Shown: positions 34,057-43,410, numbered from the stretch's first letter. The stretch is 64,000 nucleotides of DNA from Magnetospirillum sp. SS-4 (GCF_902729425.1 NZ_CACVCH010000024.1:81996-145995); one strand, 5' to 3'. Numbers and translations: made by a program. Notes: generated from the letters alone by a model not told the origin.

Positions 34057-34698
34057 TCACGCCAGCGCCTGACTGTTGAGGGCGATGCGCCACTGCCGAC
34101 GACAGCTCATTCCACCGGCAGCCAAATCCTGAAACACTGTCAGAAAGCGCTTCCGTGCTGTCGGAGCATCCCAGGGGTCAATATCAACGTCGGGCGCGGG
34201 GCGACGGAAGCCGAAGACCTGTCGGGCCTCGGCTTCGGTAAAGCCAGCGAGATGAATGGCCTCGATGAAGGCGGCAAGCCTGTCGGCGCGGTCGATCATC
34301 TCTCGCCATTCCTGCGGCAACAGAGCCGGCAGCCCGAACGCCAAGTGAATGGTTCGGGCCAGGCGAGCCTCCAGTTCCACATAGGCGGGACCGATCGCTC
34401 TCTTGAACGGGGTGACCAGATCGGATGTCACGAATTCGGGACCGTCGTGAAGCAGGGCGGCAAGCAGGCAGGGGGCCGGCGCCGACGGCGTCTCTGTGGC
34501 GACCAATTCCGCGACCAGGATCGAATGCTGAGCGACAGAATAGCCGTGTTCGCCGTGAGTTTGGCCATTCCATCGGTTAAGGCGGGCCAACCCAAGGGCG
34601 ATGTCGTCGATTTCGATGTCCAGCGGCGAGGGATCAATGATGTCAAGGCGCCGACCTGAGAGCATTCGTTGCCATGCACGGCCGCCGATTTCGCTCAT
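34057..34698 (-). CDS. HD-domain phosphohydrolase, YfbR-like
   Basis: 213 aa. HD-fold metal ligands are visible: HGEHGYSVAQHSILVAEL (His), then LLAALLHDGPEFVTSD (His-Asp) and a downstream Asp in MIDRADRLAAF. It resembles YfbR/5'-deoxynucleotidases that hydrolyse deoxynucleoside monophosphates, a family seen in phages and in dNTP-depletion defence. It is the last gene of a four-gene minus-strand operon, overlapping the previous gene by four bases. Confidence 0.72.
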   Translation of the reverse strand: MSEIGGRAWQRMLSGRRLDIIDPSPLDIEIDDIALGLARLNRWNGQTHGEHGYSVAQHSILVAELVATETPSAPAPCLLAALLHDGPEFVTSDLVTPFKRAIGPAYVELEARLARTIHLAFGLPALLPQEWREMIDRADRLAAFIEAIHLAGFTEAEARQVFGFRRPAPDVDIDPWDAPTARKRFLTVFQDLAAGGMSCRRQWRIALNSQALA

Positions 34699-35075
34699 TT
34701 CCAGCGCTTCTCCACCGTTCCGATGCGGCGCCCCATATTGTCCCGCAAGGCATAGCCTCCGGTGATGGCGTCGGGTTCAATGGTCTGAAGACGTTTGCCG
34801 GTCAGATCGCGAATGACCATTTCCTGGCCGTATCCGGGCTCGACGGTGCCCGTCCTGCGTCCATCGCCATCCCGGAGGATTTTCTGCCCGCCGATGCCGT
34901 CTTCCACGGTTCCAATCCTGCGGCCGGAGGCGTCTCGGCGCACCATGGCGCCGCCGATGCCCTGTTCGACCGTCCCGACGGTTCGGCCTCGCTGGTCGCG
35001 AACAATGAAATCGTCGGCCCGCGACGGCAAGGCGACCAGGATGGCGAGCAGCCAGAGACACCAACCACGCATCAT
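34695..35075 (-). CDS. Secreted protein with five ~20-residue repeats
   Basis: 126 aa. A signal peptide (MMRGWCLWLLAILVALPSRA) precedes about five repeats with consensus x-V-R-D-x-x-G-R-R-x-G-T-V-E-x-G-I-G-G (for example DASGRRIGTVEDGIGGQ, then DGDGRRTGTVEPGYGQE). Each unit could form a beta-hairpin, giving a short beta-solenoid or meander in the periplasm. I know no function for this type. It is coupled by ATGA overlaps to both neighbours. Confidence 0.7.
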   Translation of the reverse strand: MMRGWCLWLLAILVALPSRADDFIVRDQRGRTVGTVEQGIGGAMVRRDASGRRIGTVEDGIGGQKILRDGDGRRTGTVEPGYGQEMVIRDLTGKRLQTIEPDAITGGYALRDNMGRRIGTVEKRWK

Positions 35076-35314
35076 GCATTCCGTCCCTCGGCCAGGGTCT
35101 CCACCACGGTCAACACTCGCATGGCGACGTCATGTTCCGGCCAGCGGGCCAGCCGAGCCAACCGGGCCGCTCGTTCCGCCGCCTCGGTCCTGGCGGCGCA
35201 TCCGAACAGGGTGACCAGCCGCCGGGCGGCATGCTGTACCTCAATCTCGGGTATGGGTATGCGCGGCGTGATCATGGCCTCAGGCTGCCACGGGCGGGTG
35301 TCAGAAACGGTCAT
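35072..35314 (-). CDS. Small conserved hypothetical protein
   Basis: 80 aa from the ATG at 35314. It has a proline-rich start (TVSDTRPWQPEAMITPRIPIPEIE) and a helical rest rich in Arg and Ala (QHAARRLVTLFGCAARTEAAERAARLARLARW). It overlaps the secreted-nuclease gene by 14 bases and the repeat-protein gene by four. Its role may lie with the exported proteins of this operon. No family known. Confidence 0.5.
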   Translation of the reverse strand: MTVSDTRPWQPEAMITPRIPIPEIEVQHAARRLVTLFGCAARTEAAERAARLARLARWPEHDVAMRVLTVVETLAEGRNA

Positions 35315-35855
35315 GTCGCCTGGTCTCCCCGCTCGTTTCCGCCAGTCTTGCCTCGAAGGGGGGCGAGTGATCGGCGTGTCGGTGCCAATTGGCCGCGTAC
35401 TGCCCCGCCAGGGTCTCGTCGTGTAGGATAACAAGGTTTTCGGCGTTCCGGCTCTGGGCCGAGCGGGTGAAATTGAACGATCCCGTCACCACCGTGCTCC
35501 CATCGATCACCATCACCTTGTTGTGGGCGATGGCGTGGTCTCCATCGACCAGAATGTGAATTCCGGCGGCGGCAAGCTGTTGTGCCACAGCGCTGCCGGC
35601 CTTCTGCCCCAGCGCGCCACCGTCGAGGATCACGCTTATCGTGACCTGGCGGCGACGGGCGTCGGACAGCGCCTGGGCTATGGCGGGATTGGTGAAGCCA
35701 TAGGCCTGAACCAGGACCTCGCGCCGGGCGGTGGCGAGCTCAGTCACAAGCATACCGGTGCAGTCTTCGCCCGGCGTGAAGCACACCTGGGCATCGCCGG
35801 CCCAGGCGGGTGGCATGATCAATAACGACAGTGCCAAAGCCCCACAGATCCGCAT
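35301..35855 (-). CDS. Secreted phospholipase-D-family nuclease (Nuc-like)
   Basis: 184 aa with a signal peptide (about residues 1-19, LALSLLIMPPAWA). The single PLD motif is complete: His111, Lys113, Asp118 and the GSFNFT Ser-Asn (126, 128). Bacterial members of this size (Nuc) dimerise to make one active site and cut DNA without metal. It should act in the periplasm, perhaps on incoming DNA. First gene of the minus-strand operon, 12 bases from the divergent WYL gene. Confidence 0.82.
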   Translation of the reverse strand: MRICGALALSLLIMPPAWAGDAQVCFTPGEDCTGMLVTELATARREVLVQAYGFTNPAIAQALSDARRRQVTISVILDGGALGQKAGSAVAQQLAAAGIHILVDGDHAIAHNKVMVIDGSTVVTGSFNFTRSAQSRNAENLVILHDETLAGQYAANWHRHADHSPPFEARLAETSGETRRHDRF

Positions 35856-35867
35856 CGCAGCCGCCGG

Positions 35868-36926
35868 TTGATCTTGCCCACTTCATTTGACGGCCTGTCC
35901 GTGTCAGAATTGGACACGTTTCATGGACTGGGGGCGGCGGTGCGCTACGAGAAGGCCGACAACCTGCTGCAATTGGCGCTGGAGATGCAGGCGGCGCGCG
36001 GCGGCCTGTCGTTGAAGGATATCGAGGACAAATTCGGAATCGGCCGGCGCACCGCCATGCGCATGCGCGATGCGGTCCTGCGCAATTTCCCTCAGTGCGA
36101 GGAGGTGGAAACCGATGAGCGGATCAAGCGCTGGCGAATTCCGTCCGGCACCCTGGATCGCCTGATCATCTTCACCGCCGATGAACTGGCCGCGCTGGAG
36201 TCGGCCATCCGGCTGCTCGACCGCGACAACCGCGAGGACGAGGCGGCGAACCTCTCCACGCTTTCCGGCAAGCTGAGGGCGCTTCTGCGTCCCGACGTGG
36301 CCCGCAAGGTGGAGCCCGACCTGGAAGCCATGCTGGAGGCCGAGGGTCTGGCCATGCGTCCCGGACCGCGCCCGCGGATCAAGGTGTTCGTGGTCGAGGA
36401 CCTGCGCGAGGCGATCACGGCCTGCCGCAAGGTCAAGATCCGGTATAAAAACCGCCACACCAAGCGGACCGCCGAGCGGCTGGTTCATCCCTACGGCTTC
36501 CTCCATGGTCACCGCAACTACCTGGTCGGCTGGCATGAGAACCCCAAGGCCAACAAGGTGGCCCTGTTTGCCCTTCCCAACGTTGAAGAGGTGGAGATCC
36601 TCGCCGAAACCTTCGTCCGCGATCCCGGCTTCGACCTCGCTGGCTTCGCCGCCCGCTCCTTCGGCCTGTTCCAGGAGGAGCCCTATTCGGTGGCCTGGCG
36701 CTTCGCTCCCGAAGCGGCCGAGGATGCCGCCGATTTCGTCTTCCACCCGACCCAGACCATGGAAAAGCAGCCCGACGGCTCGCTGATCGTCCGGTTTATC
36801 GCCGGCGGCGACCTGGAGATGGCCTGGCACCTCTACTGCTGGGGCGACAAGGTCGAAGTACTGGAGCCAGCGAAGTTGGCCGAGATGGTCAACGAAAGCC
36901 GGGTGGCGTGGGGGGCGCTGCCGTGA
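35868..36926 (+). CDS. WYL-domain transcriptional regulator
   Basis: 352 aa (an inner GTG at 35901 is an alternative start). N-terminal winged helix (GGLSLKDIEDKFGIGRRTAMRMRDAV), then a WYL domain with the variant HPYGFLHGHRNYLVGWHENP near residue 210 and a WCX-type C-terminal part. WYL regulators sense ligands, often nucleic acid or nucleotides, and commonly repress defence operons (for example BrxR). It lies just upstream of the phosphorothioation-linked module and beside the divergent nuclease operon, so either may be its target. Confidence 0.85.
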   Translation: MILPTSFDGLSVSELDTFHGLGAAVRYEKADNLLQLALEMQAARGGLSLKDIEDKFGIGRRTAMRMRDAVLRNFPQCEEVETDERIKRWRIPSGTLDRLIIFTADELAALESAIRLLDRDNREDEAANLSTLSGKLRALLRPDVARKVEPDLEAMLEAEGLAMRPGPRPRIKVFVVEDLREAITACRKVKIRYKNRHTKRTAERLVHPYGFLHGHRNYLVGWHENPKANKVALFALPNVEEVEILAETFVRDPGFDLAGFAARSFGLFQEEPYSVAWRFAPEAAEDAADFVFHPTQTMEKQPDGSLIVRFIAGGDLEMAWHLYCWGDKVEVLEPAKLAEMVNESRVAWGALP

Positions 36927-37182
36927 GAAGCGCACATGTGAGTCGCCGCTGATTTCGTGGCCAAAGCATGGGCCGTTGGGGGAATAAAAGTCCTAATCGC
37001 TGGGCAACCGCGGATGCCGACATGTGCCCGTGTTTGTCACCCAACTATTTTCTAATCACAAGGGTGAAGACGCTGCGTCGCTGGGTAGCTATAAGATTGA
37101 GAGCAAAATCCTTGGTGATCCAACGAATTTCGGCCGGGAGGCCAGATCAGTCACGATGGGCGCGATTCGGGGAGGGGGTCAG
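36927..37182. other. Intergenic region ahead of the Dnd-linked module
   Basis: 256 bases between the WYL gene and the small first gene of the next operon. No gene, hairpin terminator or clear operator repeat was found by eye. It must contain the promoter for 37183 onward unless the WYL gene reads through. Composition is somewhat richer in A and T around 37020-37130. Confidence 0.4.
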
Positions 37183-37365
37183 ATGTCAGATGAAAACTGG
37201 ATAGAGGAACTGGCGGTTAGGGCCGTCGAAATCGAAAAGCGGCACGCTCACGACCTGGTGAACGCGCAGACGGAACGCCGTCGCCGCATCCGGGATGCCG
37301 TCGACGAGGTGGCCGGGCAGATCATCGCCGCGTCCCAGGACGCGGACGCCCTGGCAAGCAACTGA
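37183..37365 (+). CDS. Small protein of a DNA-modification-linked operon
   Basis: 60 aa from ATG at 37183, with GGAGGGGG five bases upstream, so it is well translated. It is a charged helix (WIEELAVRAVEIEKRHAHDLVNAQTERRRRIRDAVDEV). I recall a small family described as DNA-modification-system-associated that precedes DndD-like genes, but could not confirm it. It ends 13 bases before the SMC-like ATPase gene, suggesting a partner or antidote of that protein. Confidence 0.6.
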   Translation: MSDENWIEELAVRAVEIEKRHAHDLVNAQTERRRRIRDAVDEVAGQIIAASQDADALASN

Positions 37366-37378
37366 AGGCGGGCGGGAC

Positions 37379-39406
37379 ATGAAGATCAAGAAGATCACCC
37401 TCTCGAACTTCCGCCAGTTCTACGGCGACCAGGACATCGAGATCTCCGACGACCCGGAGAAGAACGTCACCCTCATCCATGCCCAGAATGGCGTGGGTAA
37501 GACCACCATTCTGAACTCGGTCCTGTGGACCTTCTACAACCAGCCCACCAAGAAGTTCCTGGAGCCGGAGAAAATAATCAACTTCGCCTCCTACAAGGAA
37601 GGCAACCGGACCGCCTCGGTGGGCATCGAGTTCAGCCACGAGGGCACCGATTACCTGGCTCAACGGTTCCACCGCCAGGACCGCGGCTATCCCGAGCAGG
37701 TGTTCAAGGTCCACAAGATTATCAACGGCGACTACCAGGAGCTCCGCACCCCCGACCCGTTCGTGCAGTCGGTGATGCCCCAGGCCATGGCGCCGTACTT
37801 CTTCTTCGACGGCGAACATGCCGAGACCTTCAGCGCCACCCATAATCACAAGGAAGTGGCCAAGGCCATCCGCAATATCCTCGGCTGCAACATCGCAGAG
37901 TTGGCCATCGAGGATCTGACCTCCTGCGCCAAGAAGCTGGTGAAGGAAATCGCCGACATCCCCGACGCCAGCGACCTGAAGCAGGCCGAGCAGGAACTGA
38001 GTCGTCTGGAGACCAACGCTCAGCAGTTGGACCAGAAGATTGAGGTGCTGCAGGAACGTCGCACCACCTTCCAGGAGACGGTCGACGAACTCAGCCGCCA
38101 GCTGGCCTCCCTGCAGATCGTCGCCGCCAAGCAGCAGACCCGCGCCGCCAAGGAGAAGTCCCTCGCCGACGTCCGCAGGCGGATCGCGGATGCGCAGGTG
38201 TCCATCGTCAGCTGGGCAGGCCGCCCCGATACCCTGCGCCTGGTCGCGGAGAAGCTGTCCGGCTCGTCGCTCGATTTCATCGACGAGGAGACCCTGAAGG
38301 GCCGCATCCCCAGCCCGTACAACGAAACCTTCGTGAAGGGGCTCCTGCAGGCCCACAGCTGCATCTGCGGCCGCCATCTGCCCGAGGGCTCCGACGAGTT
38401 CAAGGCGGTGGCCAAACTCCTCGAGTCGGCTGGCAACGCCCTGGTGCTGAACCGGGTCGTGAAGGCCCGCTCCAAGTGCGAGGAGCTCCGCAAAGACAAG
38501 GAATCCTCGGTCCGCTACCTGCGCAAACTACAGGAGGAGATCGGCAGGTTGCGTCAGGACGAGCAGGACCTCGAGCAGGAAATCGCAGCCATCTCCAAGG
38601 AGATCGCCTCCATCGACGCGAGCGAGGTGAAGGAGAAGGAAGAGGCCCGGCGCAAGGCGCAGAACGAAATCCGCGCCATTACGGAGGCCATCGGCGCGGC
38701 CTTGCACCAGAAACGGAATGCAGACTCCGACTTCGCCGAGGCCAAGCGGCGCTACCAGAAATTATCAGGCGAGAATAATAGAGCCAGACCGCTCAAGGTG
38801 CGCCAGGAGCTGGCTGAGGCGGCGGCTGGGTTTCTGAGTAGTGAACTCAAGGGCCATGAAAACTCGGCCCGCATCCAAATTCAAAGTGAGGTGTCCAGGA
38901 TCATCAAAGAGACCGCGCGGCGTGACTACAAATTTCGGCTCTCTCAAAATGATTATCGAATGGAGCTGCTGTTTGAAGATGGCAGCATGGTGCCGCGGAG
39001 CACCGGCGAGAGCCAGTTGCTGAGCCTGGCATTCATCGCGGCCCTGGTCCGCTACGCCAAGATGCGCAGCAATGCCAACGGCCGCATCCTCATCCCCGGC
39101 ATCGTCGCCCCGCTGATCCTCGACTCGCCGTTCGGTCAGCTCGACGACGTCTACCGCGAGGCGACCGCCCGCTTCGTTCCCCTGCTCGCTGAGCAGGTCG
39201 TGGTGCTGGTTTCTCGTTCCCAGGGCGACGAGAACGTCCTGGGGGCCATGCGGGCCAAGGTCGGCGCCGAGTACGTGCTGACGGCCGAGAACACGGCGCC
39301 CCGCGGCGAAAAGCGGGAAGAGGTCATTGCCATCAACGGCCGGACCTACCCCCTGACCAGCTATGAATGTGCGGTCGACAAGACCCGTGTCCAGCAGGTG
39401 AAGTGA
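37379..39406 (+). CDS. Second DndD-like SMC/Rad50 ATPase
   Basis: 675 aa. The N-terminus (KIKKITLSNFRQFYGDQDIEI) and Walker A (NGVGKTT, 37-43) are those of DndD/RecF/Rad50 ATPases. Then come a FFFDGEHAETF motif, long coiled coils with a Cys-x-Cys-Gly knuckle (CICGRHLPEG, about residue 325), an ABC signature region (TGESQ) and Walker B LILDSPFGQLD near residue 580. It differs from the dndD product at 44771. Such ATPases nick or hold DNA in the phosphorothioation pathway; a second one in the restriction module is unusual. Stop and next start overlap (TGATG). Confidence 0.85.
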   Translation: MKIKKITLSNFRQFYGDQDIEISDDPEKNVTLIHAQNGVGKTTILNSVLWTFYNQPTKKFLEPEKIINFASYKEGNRTASVGIEFSHEGTDYLAQRFHRQDRGYPEQVFKVHKIINGDYQELRTPDPFVQSVMPQAMAPYFFFDGEHAETFSATHNHKEVAKAIRNILGCNIAELAIEDLTSCAKKLVKEIADIPDASDLKQAEQELSRLETNAQQLDQKIEVLQERRTTFQETVDELSRQLASLQIVAAKQQTRAAKEKSLADVRRRIADAQVSIVSWAGRPDTLRLVAEKLSGSSLDFIDEETLKGRIPSPYNETFVKGLLQAHSCICGRHLPEGSDEFKAVAKLLESAGNALVLNRVVKARSKCEELRKDKESSVRYLRKLQEEIGRLRQDEQDLEQEIAAISKEIASIDASEVKEKEEARRKAQNEIRAITEAIGAALHQKRNADSDFAEAKRRYQKLSGENNRARPLKVRQELAEAAAGFLSSELKGHENSARIQIQSEVSRIIKETARRDYKFRLSQNDYRMELLFEDGSMVPRSTGESQLLSLAFIAALVRYAKMRSNANGRILIPGIVAPLILDSPFGQLDDVYREATARFVPLLAEQVVVLVSRSQGDENVLGAMRAKVGAEYVLTAENTAPRGEKREEVIAINGRTYPLTSYECAVDKTRVQQVK

Positions 39407-39870
39407 TGCGCACCATCCGCCGAAGCAAGAAGTACGATGACCTGGTCTCGCGGCTGGCCGAGAAGCCGGTCAACGACCAGCAGAAGATCTTCCCAACCTA
39501 CAAGGCGCTGATGTGCTTCGCCGCCTGCCTGGGCTACGATGCCGGCGAGGAAGGCGATGTCAGCGACCCAATCGACTTCGTCGACTCCCGCGTCATCGAA
39601 CGTGATGCCGACTGCATGGATCTCATCTACCTCATCGCTCTGGCCAAGAGCCGGGACGCCAACATCCTCAAGGACGGCAGCGAAAGCGAGACCCAGTTGG
39701 CAAGCGCCTTCGAGCGGTTCTCCGAGGGCGGTCTTGGGGTGCTCCAGAAGTGGATGAACGAGACGCCGTCCGACGCCTACGGCCATGAGGCCATCATCGT
39801 TGCCATGCAGAAGTACGGCTACCTGCCCGCGCCGAATGCCAAAGCCTCCCAGGAGGAGCCGACGTTTTGA
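39406..39870 (+). CDS. Phosphorothioation-associated protein 4-like
   Basis: 154 aa. It starts RTIRRSKKYDDLVSRLAEK and has a central helical region (DFVDSRVIERDADCMDLIYLIALAK), a composition like the protein NCBI calls dnd-associated protein 4, as I recall it. It may be DndE-like in role, bridging the ATPase and DNA. It overlaps both neighbours (TGATG and TTGA), so it is translated together with the ATPase and the helicase. Confidence 0.6.
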   Translation: MRTIRRSKKYDDLVSRLAEKPVNDQQKIFPTYKALMCFAACLGYDAGEEGDVSDPIDFVDSRVIERDADCMDLIYLIALAKSRDANILKDGSESETQLASAFERFSEGGLGVLQKWMNETPSDAYGHEAIIVAMQKYGYLPAPNAKASQEEPTF

Positions 39871-42041
39871 GCCTGGCAGCCCTCTCGCTGAAACCCGTCT
39901 ACCGGTCGGGCCGGGACGATCTGGTCAAGGACTTCTACATCCCCTGCCTCAAGGCGTCGGTGAAGTACGACCGCGCGGTCGGCTTCTTTTCGGCCTCCAT
40001 GCTGTCTCTGGCGGCCCAGGGCCTGAGCGCCCTGGTCGAACGCCAGGGCGCCATGCGCCTGATCGTCGGCGGCGCCCTGACCGAGGACGAAGCCGAAGCC
40101 GTGATGCGCGGCTACACCGAACGGGCCAAGACCGAGGCGGAAGAGCGCATTCACCAGGAGGTCCAGGCCCTCATCAAGGACATCTCGGACAGCCTGTTCG
40201 AATGCCGCCTGCATGCGCTGTCGAACCTCATTGCCTTCGGACGGCTCGACATCAAGGTCGCGCTGACCCGCAAAGGCATGTACCATGAGAAAATCGGTGT
40301 CTTTTACGACGGCGAGGGCAACTCGGTGGTCTTCGCCGGGTCGGCCAACGAGTCGCAGAGCGCGCTTTCGCCCGACTTCAACTTCGAGTCCATTTCGGTC
40401 TATCCGTCCTGGAAGGAATCCGTCCGCGACTACCACGACGAATTCTCCGGTGGCTTCCAATCTCTGTGGGACAACAACGAGAACCGGGCCATCGTCATCG
40501 ACTTTCCAACCGCGGCCAAGGAAGAGCTGATCAAGTTCGCCACCTCCCGGGCCGGGATGGTGACACCCGACCTGGAATTGGCCATCTGGGACGAGATGCG
40601 GCGGAAATACGCGCCCAAGGAGGAGAGCAAGACGACCTCCTCGTTGCCCAGCCTCCCCACGGTCTACAAGGGACGTGAGTTCGACATACGGCGTCACCAA
40701 CGCTTGGCACTGAACAAGTGGCAGGCGGCCGACTACCTCGGCATCCTCGCCCTGGCCACCGGCGCCGGTAAGACCGTCACCGCCATCTACGCCGCCACGA
40801 AGATGCTGATGACCAAGGGACGCTTGGCCCTGATCGTCGCTGTCCCGTATCAGAGCCTAGCCGAGCAGTGGGTCGAGGAAATGGCCCTGTTCGGCTGGCG
40901 CGCTATCCCCTGCTTCGGCGGCTGGCAGAACTGGCTGGAGAAGGCCAGCGAGCTGTCGATGTCCTTCCAGAGCGGCGGCATCCAGGCCCTGTCCTTCGTG
41001 GTCGTGAACGCCACCCTGACCTCGGACAAGTTCCAGGACGTGCTGAAGCGCCTGCCCAGCGAGGATTTGATGTGGGTGGGTGACGAGTGCCATCACCATG
41101 GCAGCGAGCGGCTAGCCAACAACATCCCCAAGCAGGCCCGCTACCGCCTGGGCCTGTCGGCGACACCGTTCGACTACATGTCGGAAACCCGAAATGAACG
41201 GGTCCAGGATTGCTACGGCTCGGTGGTCAGCACCTACGGCCTCAAGGAGGCCCTCGAGGACGACGTCCTCACGCCCTACGACTACCATGTCCATGTCGTC
41301 GAGTTGACGGACAAGGAGACCCAGGACTACATCGAGATCTCCAACAAGATCCGCAGCCTGATGCTCTCCGGCGCTGACGCCGAGGAGAGCCAGGCGCTGA
41401 CGGCGGCCCTGATGCAGCGGGCCCGCATCCTGGGTTCGGCCTACAACAAGCTGGGGCTGCTGCGCGACCTGCTGGCCGAACGCGGCGTCGAGCCCATGAC
41501 GCTGCTCTATTGCGGCGACGGCTCGGTGGAAGACGAGGACGAAGCCGAGTCCATGCGGCAGGTCGACGCCGTGTCCCTGCTGGTGCGGGAATACGGCTGG
41601 CGCACCAGCCACTTCACGGCCCATGAAAGCCGCAAGGAGCGTCAGGCGATCCTGGACAACTTCCGCCTCGGTATCATCGACGGCCTGGTGGCTATCCGAT
41701 GCCTGGACGAAGGCGTCGACGTCCCGTCCTGCCGCACGGCCTACATCATGGCGAGCTCGCGCAATCCGCGGCAGTTCATACAACGCCGTGGCCGTATCCT
41801 GCGCCGGTCGTCTGGCAAGGACTTCGCCGTCATCCACGACTTCCTGGTCCGCGTGCCGAAGATGGGCGATGACAGCTATTCGCTGGAGCGCAGCCTCGTC
41901 AGCGCCGAGCTGAAGCGCGTCGCCGAGTTCGCTGGCCTAGCCCGCAATTTCACCCAGGTATTCGAGAAGGTGAAGCCGCTGCTGGCCGAGTATGACTTGT
42001 TGCACGAACTCATTGTCGGGTCATTGCAGCACCAAGATTAG
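39867..42041 (+). CDS. PLD-nuclease plus SF2 helicase, Dnd-linked restriction enzyme
   Basis: 724 aa from a TTG with AGGAGGAG upstream. Residues 1-210 form a PLD domain with His140, Lys142, Gly158-Ser159 and Asn161. The helicase core follows: ATGAGKT (297-303), DECH (406-409), SAT (431-433), and a C-terminal QFIQRRGRILRR motif VI. This is the type IV-like restriction fusion (PLD nuclease joined to a DEAD/DEAH translocase) seen with dnd clusters. It should translocate on and cut unmodified DNA, with phosphorothioate sites marking self. Confidence 0.82.
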   Translation: MSLAALSLKPVYRSGRDDLVKDFYIPCLKASVKYDRAVGFFSASMLSLAAQGLSALVERQGAMRLIVGGALTEDEAEAVMRGYTERAKTEAEERIHQEVQALIKDISDSLFECRLHALSNLIAFGRLDIKVALTRKGMYHEKIGVFYDGEGNSVVFAGSANESQSALSPDFNFESISVYPSWKESVRDYHDEFSGGFQSLWDNNENRAIVIDFPTAAKEELIKFATSRAGMVTPDLELAIWDEMRRKYAPKEESKTTSSLPSLPTVYKGREFDIRRHQRLALNKWQAADYLGILALATGAGKTVTAIYAATKMLMTKGRLALIVAVPYQSLAEQWVEEMALFGWRAIPCFGGWQNWLEKASELSMSFQSGGIQALSFVVVNATLTSDKFQDVLKRLPSEDLMWVGDECHHHGSERLANNIPKQARYRLGLSATPFDYMSETRNERVQDCYGSVVSTYGLKEALEDDVLTPYDYHVHVVELTDKETQDYIEISNKIRSLMLSGADAEESQALTAALMQRARILGSAYNKLGLLRDLLAERGVEPMTLLYCGDGSVEDEDEAESMRQVDAVSLLVREYGWRTSHFTAHESRKERQAILDNFRLGIIDGLVAIRCLDEGVDVPSCRTAYIMASSRNPRQFIQRRGRILRRSSGKDFAVIHDFLVRVPKMGDDSYSLERSLVSAELKRVAEFAGLARNFTQVFEKVKPLLAEYDLLHELIVGSLQHQD

Positions 42042-42075
42042 AAAGACCTGATTATACCGAACTGCAGGAGCCGAT

Positions 42076-43410
42076 ATGACCGATCACGATGACGATGTCG
42101 ATGTTCTGCCGACAAAGTCCTTATTCGTCGAGATGCTGACTCGGGACATCGGACTAAATAGGGCAATTATTGACTTGGTTGACAACAGCGTTGACGGAGC
42201 TCGACGCCTTCGCCCTGAACCGGATGCGGACCTCAGTGACCTTAAAATAGAAATTACAGTCAACGGCGATACATTCAAGATAAAGGACAATTGTGGCGGC
42301 ATAGGAATAGACCTTGCCAAGCGATATGCTTTCAGAATTGGAAGGCCAAAGGACATGCCTTCGACTCCTAATTCCGTTGGTCAATTCGGCGTCGGGATGA
42401 AGCGAGCACTGTTTAAGTTCGGCAGACAGTTTAAGGTAATTTCTAAAAGCGCCGCTGATAGATTCATTCTGGATGTGGACGTCGATGTCTGGGAGGCCGA
42501 CTCGACTCAGTGGCGCTTTAAGTTCACTGAGGCCGAAAGAGAGCTTGATATACCTGAGGATGAGACCGGAACAGAAATCATTGTGACGCGCTTGCGTAGC
42601 GCCACGGCATCATCCTTTGGGCTCACTACATTCCAGAACTCTTTGAGCCGGGAGATTGCATCAGCCCAGCAGCAATACATCGACAGAGGGTTGAAAATCG
42701 TATTTAACGGTACGCCATTACTTTCTTCTCCATGGACACTTCTCAAGGCAGAAGGCTTTGAGCCTGAGAAAATCGAAAAGGAGCTCCTGGTTAACGGAGC
42801 AAGGGTCCTGGTCAGGATTTTTGCCGGAGTCCAGGCCCCCAATCCCCGTCAAGCGGGCTGGTACATCTTCTGCAATGGGCGAATGGTGCTGGAAGCCGAT
42901 CAGAATGCATTGACCGGCTGGGGCCGACTGGCTGAAACCGACGGGGTGGTTGCACCAAAATATCACAACCAGTTCGCAATGTTCCGTGGTTACGTTTTCT
43001 TTGATTCTGAGGATGCCTCTCTTCTCCCCTGGAATACCACCAAGACTGGTGTGGACGAGTTTTCAGAAATATACAAAGCAGTATTTCTCGATATGCTCGA
43101 ACCGATGCGGCGTGTTCTCGATTTTCTGCGGCGCCTGGACGACGAAAAGGATTCGCCTGAACAAGAGCGCCCGCTCAACGATGCGATCAAGCGCGCGGCG
43201 CCTTTGCGTATCAGAGATATTTCCAGGAGCGGCCCATTTATCTATCCAGAGCGCGCAATCAAGAAAGGGCCCCCTTTGGTCTCTATCCAATACCGCAGAC
43301 CAAGGGACCAGATTGAGGCGCTTCAAAACGCTCTTTCCGCTCGCTCAGCCCGCGAAGTCGGTGAAACAACTTTCGACTTGTATTATAGCCAGTTCTCGTC
43401 GGAGAGCTGA
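42076..43410 (+). CDS. GHKL-fold (Hsp90/MORC-like) ATPase
   Basis: 444 aa with AGGAG six bases before ATG. GHKL motifs: N-box IIDLVDNSVDGA (Asn37), DNCGGIG (Asp71) and VGQFGVGMKRALFKFG (102-116). The C-terminal half (GWYIFCNGRMVLEADQ, then RDQIEALQNALSARSAREVGE) is transducer-like and helical. Such ATPases dimerise on ATP binding, as in MORC, MutL and several defence proteins. The gene is clearly richer in A and T than the dnd-linked genes before it and is paired with the next gene two bases away, so the two look like a separate acquisition. Confidence 0.82.
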   Translation: MTDHDDDVDVLPTKSLFVEMLTRDIGLNRAIIDLVDNSVDGARRLRPEPDADLSDLKIEITVNGDTFKIKDNCGGIGIDLAKRYAFRIGRPKDMPSTPNSVGQFGVGMKRALFKFGRQFKVISKSAADRFILDVDVDVWEADSTQWRFKFTEAERELDIPEDETGTEIIVTRLRSATASSFGLTTFQNSLSREIASAQQQYIDRGLKIVFNGTPLLSSPWTLLKAEGFEPEKIEKELLVNGARVLVRIFAGVQAPNPRQAGWYIFCNGRMVLEADQNALTGWGRLAETDGVVAPKYHNQFAMFRGYVFFDSEDASLLPWNTTKTGVDEFSEIYKAVFLDMLEPMRRVLDFLRRLDDEKDSPEQERPLNDAIKRAAPLRIRDISRSGPFIYPERAIKKGPPLVSIQYRRPRDQIEALQNALSARSAREVGETTFDLYYSQFSSES

